6,231 bases of DNA, taken from assembly GCA_002438305.1 (NCBI GenBank), contig DJUI01000013.1, positions 4,540 to 10,770 on the forward strand, read 5' to 3'. The notes below the pieces were generated by a model that saw nothing but the letters and a program-made list of their open reading frames with translations, was not told the DNA's origin and ran no database searches. Each line of letters opens with the position of its first letter. The stretch's first letter is position 1. Of this stretch, positions 1-5,395 are shown one piece after another. The stretch comes from Staphylococcaceae bacterium UBA6286. GTDB taxonomy: Bacteria > Bacillota > Bacilli > Staphylococcales > Staphylococcaceae. The position numbers and the translations under genes were made by a program.

Positions 1-417
1 ATGATACACACTCTATCGCATTTGTTAATTAAAGAGTTAAGTCTTAACTCAGGATACTCAGCATCGTCCTTGCAAGAGAGAATTTATTTTTCAAGAGAAG
101 ATAATTTTGAAATGTACGGTATATTATTATATACATCTAGCAATGACTCTCAAGGTACATTAGGCGGTTTAGTCAAACAAGGAGTTCCAGAAAATTTATT
201 TTCTCTGATATCTAGCGCTATTGAAAAAGCAAAATGGTGTAGCTTTGATCCTATTTGTATTGAAACTGATGGTCAAGGTCGTGATTCGCTTAATGCAGCA
301 GCATGTCATGCTTGTTCATTAGTGTCAGAAACCAGTTGTGAGAAGATGAACGTCTATTTAGATAGGAGAACAATTATAGGTACATTAGAACAACCTGAAA
401 TCGGATTCTTTTCTTAG
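1..417 (+). CDS. DUF1998 / DrmB-like DISARM protein, C-terminal part (5' end outside window)
   Basis: This is the last 138 residues of a protein whose 5' end lies outside the window. Base 1 happens to read ATG, but no ribosome-binding site can be seen and DrmB-type proteins are several times longer, so the Met is probably internal. What is visible fits DUF1998: HTLSHLLIKELS at 3-14, GYSASSLQERIY at 18-29, LLYTSSNDSQGTLGGLV at 42-58, and a cysteine-rich end with C80, C86, C102-x2-C105 and C113 (AACHAC, ETSCE, YLDRR), finishing in PEIGFF. In the family these cysteines form a zinc site, as in the MrfA helicase tail. DrmB works with the DrmA helicase in DISARM anti-phage defence. The next gene starts 26 bases downstream on the same strand, so they probably share an operon. 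The DUF1998 call is firm. DISARM itself is inferred, because drmA, drmC and a drmM gene are not in view; a Druantia-type or stand-alone DUF1998 helicase is the alternative. Confidence 0.85.
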   Translation: MIHTLSHLLIKELSLNSGYSASSLQERIYFSREDNFEMYGILLYTSSNDSQGTLGGLVKQGVPENLFSLISSAIEKAKWCSFDPICIETDGQGRDSLNAAACHACSLVSETSCEKMNVYLDRRTIIGTLEQPEIGFFS

Positions 418-443
418 ATATTTATTTTTTACGAGGTGATATG

Positions 444-1526
444 ATGATTGTCCCATTCGATAAACTTGAAACTTCAGATTTAATACCAGGAACAATTTAT
501 AAAGGTGGTGTTCAAGGAAACTATGGGGATGACCCATTGTCTAGCTTGTTCAAACTTGGAAATGGATTTAAAGGTATTCAAAATAAAGGCGGAATCAGAA
601 GAGTTAAAGTAGAAGGTATAAGAAACTCAGATGAAGAAGCTTACATAGTATTAGTAAGCACAGGAAAAAATAAAAATTGGCCAGATTATTATAATGAGCA
701 TACTAAAATACTTACTTATTATGGTGATAATGAAACTCCGGGTAATAGCTATCTGAATACACATTTAAAAGGGAACTTAAGTCTTCAAAAGAATTTTGAA
801 TTGGCATATGGGGATAGGATTGATAGAACTGATATGCCTCCTTTCTTTTATTTTAAAAATGTAGACAATGGAAGAGATATAAAATTTATAGGTGTGGCAT
901 TACCGGTTTTTTATAATAGTAAATTAGAAGATGTTTTTAAATTGGAGAATTTCTCCAACGAAAATGGAAAATACATAAATGTTAAAGCACACTTTAAAAT
1001 TGTAGATGACTATGTAATTCAAAGAAATTGGCTTTATGATTTAAAAAGAGGTAATAAGATAAAAAGTCAATATCAGCCACCTTTTTGGGATGATTTTATC
1101 GAATACGGTCCGAAATTTAAATTAGAAGAATTCAAATATACAGAAAAACATGAGAAACAAATAATAAAAGAAGATACTCGAACATTAATGAACAGACGGT
1201 GCTCGATATGCAATTTTAATTTTGAAAATCTTTTGATTTCAATTAAAGCTAATCCCGATTATTTTTTTAGCAATTCAACTTCAAATAATTCGCCGGATGA
1301 AATTTTATTTTGTCCAAATCATCGAAGACTATTCGATTTAGGTCTAATATCATTTGATAATAAGGGCAAAGTAATAATCAGTGACGATATTATCCAAAGC
1401 AACTCTAATAATCTTCATATTGATCTATCAAGAAATATTAGTTTGAATGATAATATCAATAGCTTCTTAAAATTTCATCGGAAAAATATCTTTAAAGGCT
1501 TTGAAAAACAAAAAAGCCTTATCTGA
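444..1526 (+). CDS. AspBHI-N-type modified-DNA reader fused to a degenerate-looking HNH domain (type IV-like restriction protein)
   Basis: The protein has 360 residues. Two adjacent ATGs (441 and 444) follow GAGGTGAT (433-440); 444 is preferred because it leaves about 7 bases after GAGG. The N-terminal half resembles the AspBHI/MspJI N-terminal domain: YKGGVQGNYGDDPL at 19-32, GNGFKGIQNKGGIR at 39-52, then NWPDYYNEHTKILTYYGDN at 78-96. In that family the domain pairs with SRA-like recognition of 5-methylcytosine-containing DNA. The C-terminal part is an HNH_2-like module: C253-x2-C256, then C290-x2-H293, RRLFDLGLISFD and GKVIIS. Usual relatives carry a ...SHI.P... segment holding the first catalytic His; here the matching stretch reads LLISIKANPD with no His, and the NGL segment is replaced by DEILF. 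The zinc ligands seem kept, so the fold is likely intact but catalysis is doubtful. It may act as a modification-dependent nuclease or only as a DNA-binding partner of the DrmB-like protein. The gene looks more A+T-rich than the restriction-modification genes. Confidence 0.75.
   Translation: MIVPFDKLETSDLIPGTIYKGGVQGNYGDDPLSSLFKLGNGFKGIQNKGGIRRVKVEGIRNSDEEAYIVLVSTGKNKNWPDYYNEHTKILTYYGDNETPGNSYLNTHLKGNLSLQKNFELAYGDRIDRTDMPPFFYFKNVDNGRDIKFIGVALPVFYNSKLEDVFKLENFSNENGKYINVKAHFKIVDDYVIQRNWLYDLKRGNKIKSQYQPPFWDDFIEYGPKFKLEEFKYTEKHEKQIIKEDTRTLMNRRCSICNFNFENLLISIKANPDYFFSNSTSNNSPDEILFCPNHRRLFDLGLISFDNKGKVIISDDIIQSNSNNLHIDLSRNISLNDNINSFLKFHRKNIFKGFEKQKSLI
1495..1520. repeat. 8-bp inverted repeat at the end of the HNH-fusion gene
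   Basis: AAGGCTTT (1495-1502) and AAAGCCTT (1513-1520) are perfect inverted arms around a 10-base A-rich loop, lying over the last codons of the gene. No T-run follows on either strand, so it is a weak candidate for a transcript-end or RNA-stabilising hairpin between two convergent genes. Confidence 0.4.
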
Positions 1527-1549
1527 AGTAGAATCGAAGTTTATTGAGA

Positions 1550-1575
1550 ATAGTGTTAACAAACTATCATTTTTT
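1550..1575 (+). terminator. possible weak intrinsic terminator for the DrmB-like/HNH operon
   Basis: ATAGTGTT (1550-1557) can pair with AAACTAT (1561-1567) if one G is bulged. Two bases later a run of six T (1570-1575) begins. The stem is A+T-rich and would be weak, but it lies in the 47-base gap between the convergent genes, where a terminator for the plus-strand operon is expected. The T-run overlaps the stop codon of the minus-strand nuclease gene. Confidence 0.35.
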
Positions 1576-2941
1576 ATAGTATGAGTTTATAAAGTACTTT
1601 TTTGTCCAACCAAAAACACTGCTTTGTAATCCATTGTCCATCCGGCAATTTAACCTTATCCTCTGCATTTTTTGCTTTCGGTCTAATATGACAGACTGGA
1701 TTATCTTGTGCGGAGGGGAGGTTATTTTTTACGCCTCTTGCCGTTTTTGTTAAGATGACACCCGTATTTAGTACTTTTTGAGTCTGTAAGTAAAAGCTCT
1801 TTAGTTCATTTTCTATGGTTTCTTCTGGCATATTCCACAGTTTGATATTTTTAAATACTTTCTCACCCCGATCATTCTTCTGGAATATGATGAAGAGCCA
1901 CTTCGTTGTCTCGAATTTCTCTTTTAACGAGCTGTCTTCCCAAGGTACAGTAGCGTATTCTTCAAAATTGATGTTCTCAAACGACATATGCTCATTTAGA
2001 CTGCCATCTGCTTCCATAGTGATGGTCTTGAATTTAATATTATACTTCTCGAACTCTTCAATTTGAGAAAGATTGGTTCCTTTGATTCCTAGCATAGCAC
2101 TGATTAAGTTTGCGACTCTAGCTTTCCCTGATGATAACTGTATATCTTCCTTGGCCGCTATTTCTTTATCCGACATGCCGAAATATGGACTGAACTTATT
2201 ATAGAGAACTGTCTCTATGGATTTTTCAGCTATTTCTTTTGATGAGGTGATAGAAATAAGATGCTCTTCACTGATCAGCTTTCTGACAAGCGTAGACATG
2301 TAACCTTGTTTAATGGAGTAAGCACGTTGCTTCGCTGGAATTTCGCTGAAAGGCTGTGTTCTCACTGTTTTGGCTGATGAGCCTTTTGTACAGGCACCGA
2401 GTATCATTGTGTCACCTTCTGATAAGAGGTGTGCTTCGCCATCCAGAATCTTATTATGTATGATCTCCCAGTCTTGTTTGACGACTTTAAGGTCTTCTTC
2501 TGGAAACTGAAATAGATCGACTTTAACAATCTGAGTACTATAGGCATCCATCTTTTTGTTGTCGTCTTGAGTATATTCATAGAAAAAAAGCAGTAGCTTC
2601 TGATTTTTCTTCCAGTAACTTGAGCTGAAGAAGTCGGCAGCAGCTTCCTTCTCATAATTGATGATATTGAGAACTAACCGTTCTTTGGCTTTAAATTGCT
2701 GCTTCTTATCTTTTATAATTCCAGTCGCTTTTAATTCAATGTTCAGATCAGCAAAATCAGCTTCAGCTTTGGAGTTTTTACTATATCCGAAATAGCTTTC
2801 TTCTATAATATGTCCCACTTTACCTTTTATATTCTTATTTGACAAAGTGTCATTTTTATCAATTTCAAAAAGATATTTTCCTTCAGCTTCTTTGGCGTAT
2901 GTAATTAATTCTTTCTCTGTCTCATATACGAATGGTTGCAA
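1574..2941 (-). CDS. Sau3AI-family type II restriction endonuclease (predicted GATC)
   Basis: From the chosen start the protein has 455 residues, near the length of Sau3AI (about 490). Sau3AI-like stretches recalled from the family include ERLVLNIINYEK (87-98), QDWEII, CTKGSSA, AKQRAYSIKQGYM, VCHIRP near the C-terminus and TKQCFWLD. The N-terminal MutH-like nuclease domain shows E47 and the motif D62...E69-L-K71 (IELKAT), the expected metal-binding and catalytic set. In Sau3AI the C-terminal half is a second MutH-like domain that binds another GATC site allosterically; the length here allows the same layout. Start choice: GAGGTGA lies 8 bases upstream of TTG at 2941, whereas the in-frame GTG at 2950 lies inside that ribosome-binding site and would add three residues. 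It lies 77 bases downstream of the methyltransferase gene with a strong terminator between, so expression may depend on readthrough or on a weak promoter of its own. A TATCA-A-TGATA dyad (2967-2977) lies in the leader. Cutting of GATC is inferred from family likeness. Confidence 0.93.
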   Translation of the reverse strand: MQPFVYETEKELITYAKEAEGKYLFEIDKNDTLSNKNIKGKVGHIIEESYFGYSKNSKAEADFADLNIELKATGIIKDKKQQFKAKERLVLNIINYEKEAAADFFSSSYWKKNQKLLLFFYEYTQDDNKKMDAYSTQIVKVDLFQFPEEDLKVVKQDWEIIHNKILDGEAHLLSEGDTMILGACTKGSSAKTVRTQPFSEIPAKQRAYSIKQGYMSTLVRKLISEEHLISITSSKEIAEKSIETVLYNKFSPYFGMSDKEIAAKEDIQLSSGKARVANLISAMLGIKGTNLSQIEEFEKYNIKFKTITMEADGSLNEHMSFENINFEEYATVPWEDSSLKEKFETTKWLFIIFQKNDRGEKVFKNIKLWNMPEETIENELKSFYLQTQKVLNTGVILTKTARGVKNNLPSAQDNPVCHIRPKAKNAEDKVKLPDGQWITKQCFWLDKKVLYKLIL

Positions 2942-2991
2942 CTTAGTCACCTCATCCAGATATTTGTATCAATGATAACATATGAGCAAAT

Positions 2992-3018
2992 AAAAAAACC
3001 TACTAGAAGCTAGTAGGC
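2992..3018 (-). terminator. intrinsic terminator between methyltransferase and nuclease genes
   Basis: Read on the minus strand, CCTACTAG (3017-3010), a 3-base loop and CTAGTAGG (3006-2999) make a perfect 8-bp stem, followed at once by seven T (2998-2992). The stem begins one base after the TAA stop of the methyltransferase gene. On the plus strand no T-run follows, so it acts in one direction. It lies between two genes that are otherwise arranged like an operon. Confidence 0.88.
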
Positions 3019-4257
3019 TTAAAAAAGATTCAATTGTGTGGTTTCATCTGGATGGGCAAGTTCAATATTTTCTATCTCATTACCCATCCGAGTGATTAAT
3101 GGTACAACTAACGCATTACCCATACAGAAGAATCTCATCTTGTCAGGCATTGTATCCGTCCAGTTATCAGGGAAGCCGTTCAGGCGTTCTGCTTCTACCG
3201 GAGTCAGTGTGCGGAAGCGGCCATTGACCTCGATGATATGCGTGCTACGGTTGACGCTTGATTCACTTGTGAGCATTGTGCGGGCAGGGGAATCTAATGC
3301 ATCTGATTCAGACATGCCACCTTCACTGAAGAAGTACTTATGACCGTCCTTAGTCGTCCGCTCAATTTTCTTTGCACCTCTTAAATATTTGAACTTCTCA
3401 ACTTTTTCAGGAGAGAGGAAGTACTTCTCGTCGACTTCATCTTCAAGGATTTCACCGAGAGTTACAGGTGTTTCATACACTGGAATAGTATGAGCTGTAT
3501 AGATTTCACCGTTCTTCATATAGCCTGACGGATGGAATGTATATGAGAAACTATCAGATATTTCAACGATGTCATGTGACAACTGTGTCATTGATACTCT
3601 GTTCTTATAGACTTCTTTTGTAACCGGGAATGCTTTTGCGAAGAAGCCATCTTTAAAGACAACATCTTCTGCTGATTTCTTGATTAAAGATTGGGCATAA
3701 TTGTTTTCTTTACGGTAACCGAAGATGAAGACTCGTCTTCTTTTCTGAGCATTGCCATAATCAGCTGCATTAATGACGCGCCATTCAATGTTGTAACCGA
3801 GTTCATTCAATGTAGATAGCATGACAGCGAAATCACGGCCGCGTTGACTAGCCGGTGATTTAAGCAGACGATCGACGTTCTCGAGCAATATGTACTTAGG
3901 TGCGGTGTTCTGGATGAAGCGGGTGATTTCCCAGAAGAGAACACCTTTCTTACCTTGAATACCGAGTTCTCCGCTCAGTGATCTTGCCACCGAATAATCT
4001 TGACAGGGGAATCCACCGACAATCATATCCACATTTGTATCAGCCATCTCGTAGTTGGAAACTTGCGTCACATCTTCATTGCTGTGGATACCGGATGTGA
4101 AATTATGGGTATAACAATCATAAGCATGCTGTACTTTGCGAGAAGGTTCCCATTGATTTGCCCAAGTTATTTCGAATAATTTATTATCTGTCTGTTCAAG
4201 ACCGATACGAAAACCACCAACTCCGGCAAACATCTCGGCAACTCTAAGCTTTTTCAT
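3019..4257 (-). CDS. dcm: DNA (cytosine-5) methyltransferase, M.Sau3AI-like (predicted GAT-5mC)
   Basis: The protein has 412 residues and all the landmarks of a C5 methyltransferase: motif I MFAGVGGFRIGLE (9-21, S-adenosylmethionine binding), motif IV GGFPCQDYS with catalytic C85, motif VI ENV (126-128), motif VIII QKRRRVFIFGY (171-181), motif IX around RTLTPVEAERLNGFPDNW, and motif X GNALVVPLI near 380-388. The regions QWEPSRK, VARSL.GELGIQGKKGVLFW and LLKSP.SQRGRDFAVMLSTL closely match M.Sau3AI as recalled, so GATC with methylation of C is the predicted target. ATG 4257 is preferred over the GTG just before it (4260): AAGGAGGTTCC ends 8 bases upstream of the ATG if counted from GGAGG. There is no N-terminal helix-turn-helix extension, unlike self-regulating methyltransferases such as M.SsoII. 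It protects the host from the downstream Sau3AI-like enzyme, and its promoter carries a GATC palindrome. Confidence 0.96.
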   Translation of the reverse strand: MKKLRVAEMFAGVGGFRIGLEQTDNKLFEITWANQWEPSRKVQHAYDCYTHNFTSGIHSNEDVTQVSNYEMADTNVDMIVGGFPCQDYSVARSLSGELGIQGKKGVLFWEITRFIQNTAPKYILLENVDRLLKSPASQRGRDFAVMLSTLNELGYNIEWRVINAADYGNAQKRRRVFIFGYRKENNYAQSLIKKSAEDVVFKDGFFAKAFPVTKEVYKNRVSMTQLSHDIVEISDSFSYTFHPSGYMKNGEIYTAHTIPVYETPVTLGEILEDEVDEKYFLSPEKVEKFKYLRGAKKIERTTKDGHKYFFSEGGMSESDALDSPARTMLTSESSVNRSTHIIEVNGRFRTLTPVEAERLNGFPDNWTDTMPDKMRFFCMGNALVVPLITRMGNEIENIELAHPDETTQLNLF

Positions 4258-4273
4258 CACTGGAACCTCCTTA

Positions 4274-4293
4274 AATATTAACCTATTAATATT
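4274..4293. repeat. inverted repeat in the methyltransferase leader
   Basis: AATATTAA (4274-4281) and TTAATATT (4286-4293) are perfect 8-bp arms around CCTA. The repeat lies in the predicted 5' leader of the methyltransferase mRNA, directly upstream of its AAGGAGG site. It could be an operator or a weak A+U hairpin near the ribosome-binding site; no binding protein can be named. Confidence 0.6.
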
Positions 4294-4326
4294 AGCACAT
4301 TTCTGGACTATTTTTCATCATTTATT

Positions 4327-4355
4327 ATTATACCGAACGATCGTTCGTATGACAA
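4327..4355 (-). promoter_or_regulatory. sigma-A type promoter of the methyltransferase gene
   Basis: On the minus strand TTGTCA (4355-4350) is followed after exactly 17 bp by a consensus TATAAT (4332-4327). Transcription should start near 4320, giving a leader of about 60 bases before ATG 4257. Nearly the whole spacer is taken up by a GATC-centred palindrome. No equally good promoter for the divergent vsr gene is visible; TATTAT (4325-4330, plus strand) overlaps this -10 box but lacks a convincing -35. Confidence 0.85.
4334..4347. promoter_or_regulatory. GATC-centred palindromic operator candidate
   Basis: The sequence CGAACGATCGTTCG is a perfect 14-bp palindrome, G+C-rich compared with its surroundings, with GATC at its exact centre (4339-4342). 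It fits within the 17-bp spacer of the methyltransferase promoter, so any bound protein would block RNA polymerase. The central GATC is the predicted target of both the methyltransferase and the nuclease encoded next to it. Two readings are possible: a methylation-sensitive autoregulatory site, or a binding site for a dimeric repressor (the form resembles TetR-family operators) encoded elsewhere. Confidence 0.7.
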
Positions 4356-4383
4356 ATAAAAAATAACATGTGAGGTGATTTTC

Positions 4384-4848
4384 ATGAAGAAAAGTGATTA
4401 TCCATCTGAACGAAGTTATAATATGTCAAGAATCAGGGGGAAGAACAGTAAGCCTGAGGAAACGGTACGTAATTATTTGTATCATCATGGCTTCAGATAT
4501 AGAAAGAACTATAGTAGTCTGCCAGGATCTCCAGACGTCTATCTCCCCAAATATAAAACAGCGATTTTCGTCAATGGCTGTTTTTGGCATGTGCATGACT
4601 GCGGGAAATTCGTGATGCCGAAAGCCAATCAGGAATTTTGGCAGACAAAGTTCAATAGAAATGTGACAAGGGATGAGAAAAACATTGAAGAACTGACTTC
4701 AATGGGAATCAAAGTGATTGTCATATGGGAATGTGGACTTGAAAGTGAAGTTAAGGAAGAAACCTTGAAAGAGCTAGTGGAATTGATAGTAGACGAAGAC
4801 AATAGCATGAAACTTAGAGAATCTGTTTTAAGTTGTCATTGGGATTAA
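4384..4848 (+). CDS. vsr: Very short patch repair (Vsr) T:G mismatch endonuclease
   Basis: The protein has 154 residues from ATG 4384, which follows GAGGTGAT (4372-4379) with 8 bases after GAGG; the upstream in-frame GTG (4375) is part of that ribosome-binding site. Vsr nicks 5' of the T in T:G mismatches that arise when 5-methylcytosine deaminates, starting short-patch repair. Landmarks align residue for residue with E. coli Vsr: the MSRIRGKNSKPE N-terminus, D51 (metal binding, in SPDVYLP), GCFWH with H69, the zinc ligands C66, H71, C73 and C117 (IWEC), and D97. The E. coli H64 is Asn here (VNGCFWH), which I recall as common in other Vsr proteins and therefore not by itself a sign of inactivity. 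It diverges from the methyltransferase gene with a 126-base intergenic region between the start codons, so its likely job is to repair G-A-T-T:G mismatches in methylated GATC sites. Confidence 0.95.
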   Translation: MKKSDYPSERSYNMSRIRGKNSKPEETVRNYLYHHGFRYRKNYSSLPGSPDVYLPKYKTAIFVNGCFWHVHDCGKFVMPKANQEFWQTKFNRNVTRDEKNIEELTSMGIKVIVIWECGLESEVKEETLKELVELIVDEDNSMKLRESVLSCHWD

Positions 4849-4897
4849 TCATTTGATAAATTTTCTTCAGTATTCTAAATTTCTTGAGATAGTTATA

Positions 4898-4996
4898 CTA
4901 ACAGCTACGGCGTTTGTCCTGGCTGTTTTCTTTTTGTTCCATTTGATCTTCAAGAGCAGCGAGAATCTCTTCTATTACTTCGGTGATATGCTTCAT
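4898..4996 (-). CDS. candidate 32-residue small protein, unknown function
   Basis: An ATG at 4996 (minus strand) is preceded by AAAAGGAGGATTT, a near-ideal Shine-Dalgarno sequence with good spacing. The ORF encodes 32 residues: MKHITEVIEEILAALEDQME (1-20), then a polar tail with QDKRR, ending in Cys. The first 20 residues look like an acidic amphipathic helix. I do not recognise it. It could be a real small protein, or the 5' remnant of a longer gene whose 3' part was lost beside the vsr boundary. It is convergent with vsr, 49 bases away. Support comes only from the ribosome-binding site and the plausible composition; a long palindrome overlaps the ribosome-binding site. Confidence 0.45.
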   Translation of the reverse strand: MKHITEVIEEILAALEDQMEQKENSQDKRRSC

Positions 4997-5000
4997 AAAT

Positions 5001-5030
5001 CCTCCTTTTCGATATATATCGAAAAGAAGG
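5001..5030. repeat. long palindrome overlapping the small ORF's ribosome-binding site
   Basis: Positions 5005-5026 form a perfect 22-bp palindrome with GATATATATC at the centre. With one mismatched pair (5004/5027) the symmetry extends to 5001-5030. In the minus-strand mRNA the 3' arm ends in AAAAGGAGG, so the hairpin would bury the ribosome-binding site of the 32-residue ORF. It could instead be a DNA operator. It has no T-run on either strand and contains no GATC, so it is neither an intrinsic terminator nor a target of the neighbouring restriction system. Confidence 0.75.
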
Positions 5031-5171
5031 GCGATAATCAATTCAGTATTTCTTAATAATAAAAACAATTAATATAGAAGGCACAAAAATCCTACAAGCC
5101 CTCATCTTTACAAATTTAACATTTATTATCTTTTTGCATTTAATTTTTATATATTTATTTACGGTTCCATA

Positions 5172-5180
5172 TGGTATAAT
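5172..5180 (+). promoter_or_regulatory. extended -10 promoter candidate
   Basis: TGGTATAAT is a full extended -10 (TG-N-TATAAT) preceded by A+T-rich DNA. No good -35 is present at 17 bp, which extended -10 promoters tolerate. The TG overlaps an 8-bp palindrome, CCATATGG (5167-5174). No ORF with a ribosome-binding site follows closely, so the product would be a non-coding RNA or a long leader. Confidence 0.45.
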
Positions 5181-5247
5181 ACTCACAAAATCAACTACGT
5201 ATTTCAAACTTTGAGAAAAATAACTTTTTTTAATCTCTTTTCTTTGA

Positions 5248-5276
5248 TTGACAAGTTAATGTGCAACACATACTAT
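5248..5276 (+). promoter_or_regulatory. consensus-like promoter with no adjacent gene
   Basis: A consensus TTGACA (5248-5253) is followed after 17 bp by TACTAT (5271-5276, 4 of 6 matches). Transcription would start near 5283. The nearest downstream ORF with a good ribosome-binding site starts at 5524, giving a leader of about 240 bases that contains the direct repeat and the 5396-5428 hairpin. Otherwise it could drive a small RNA. Confidence 0.5.
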
Positions 5277-5360
5277 TCATCTAGAACAACTGATTCACAC
5301 ACTCTTTTTCTGGTTACGCTTGTCATACCCGCGGCAACTAAGAAATCATTATCGTTATAC

Positions 5361-5387
5361 CACCCACGAAAATTGTTACACCCACGA
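5361..5387. repeat. 9-bp direct repeat, 18-bp period
   Basis: CACCCACGA occurs at 5361-5369 and again at 5379-5387, with short partial matches around both copies (TTA before, AA after). The repeat is G+C-rich within an A+T-rich region. An 18-bp period is close to two helical turns less a few bases, so tandem protein binding is conceivable, but only two copies are present. Confidence 0.5.
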
Positions 5388-5395
5388 GAAAGGCC

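Noticed and set aside
1815..2066. Reading frames opposite or out of frame within the nuclease, methyltransferase and vsr genes (for example 1815-2066, 2404-2655, 3038-3343, 4394-4615)
   Set aside because: They lie entirely inside strongly supported genes, lack convincing ribosome-binding sites and have no recognisable domains.
2960..2980. Staphylococcal SCC-type attachment site suggested by TATCAATGATA
   Set aside because: The SCC attachment core recalled (a TATCAtAA.TGATGCGGTTT type sequence) is not matched; only a short 5-bp-arm dyad is present.
4300..4330. Promoter for vsr on the plus strand using TATTAT at 4325-4330
   Set aside because: The sequence 17 bp upstream (TCTGGA) hardly matches a -35 box. 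vsr must have a promoter in this region, but it cannot be placed with confidence.
5005..5026. Palindrome as intrinsic terminator of vsr or as a restriction target
   Set aside because: No T-run follows on the plus strand, it lies more than 150 bases beyond the vsr stop, and it contains no GATC.
4853..5056. Plus-strand 67-codon hydrophobic ORF with TTG start right after vsr
   Set aside because: No ribosome-binding site precedes the TTG. The hydrophobic look is what the antisense of an acidic, lysine-rich helix produces, and the opposite strand carries an ATG with a near-ideal ribosome-binding site. A small membrane protein is not fully excluded.
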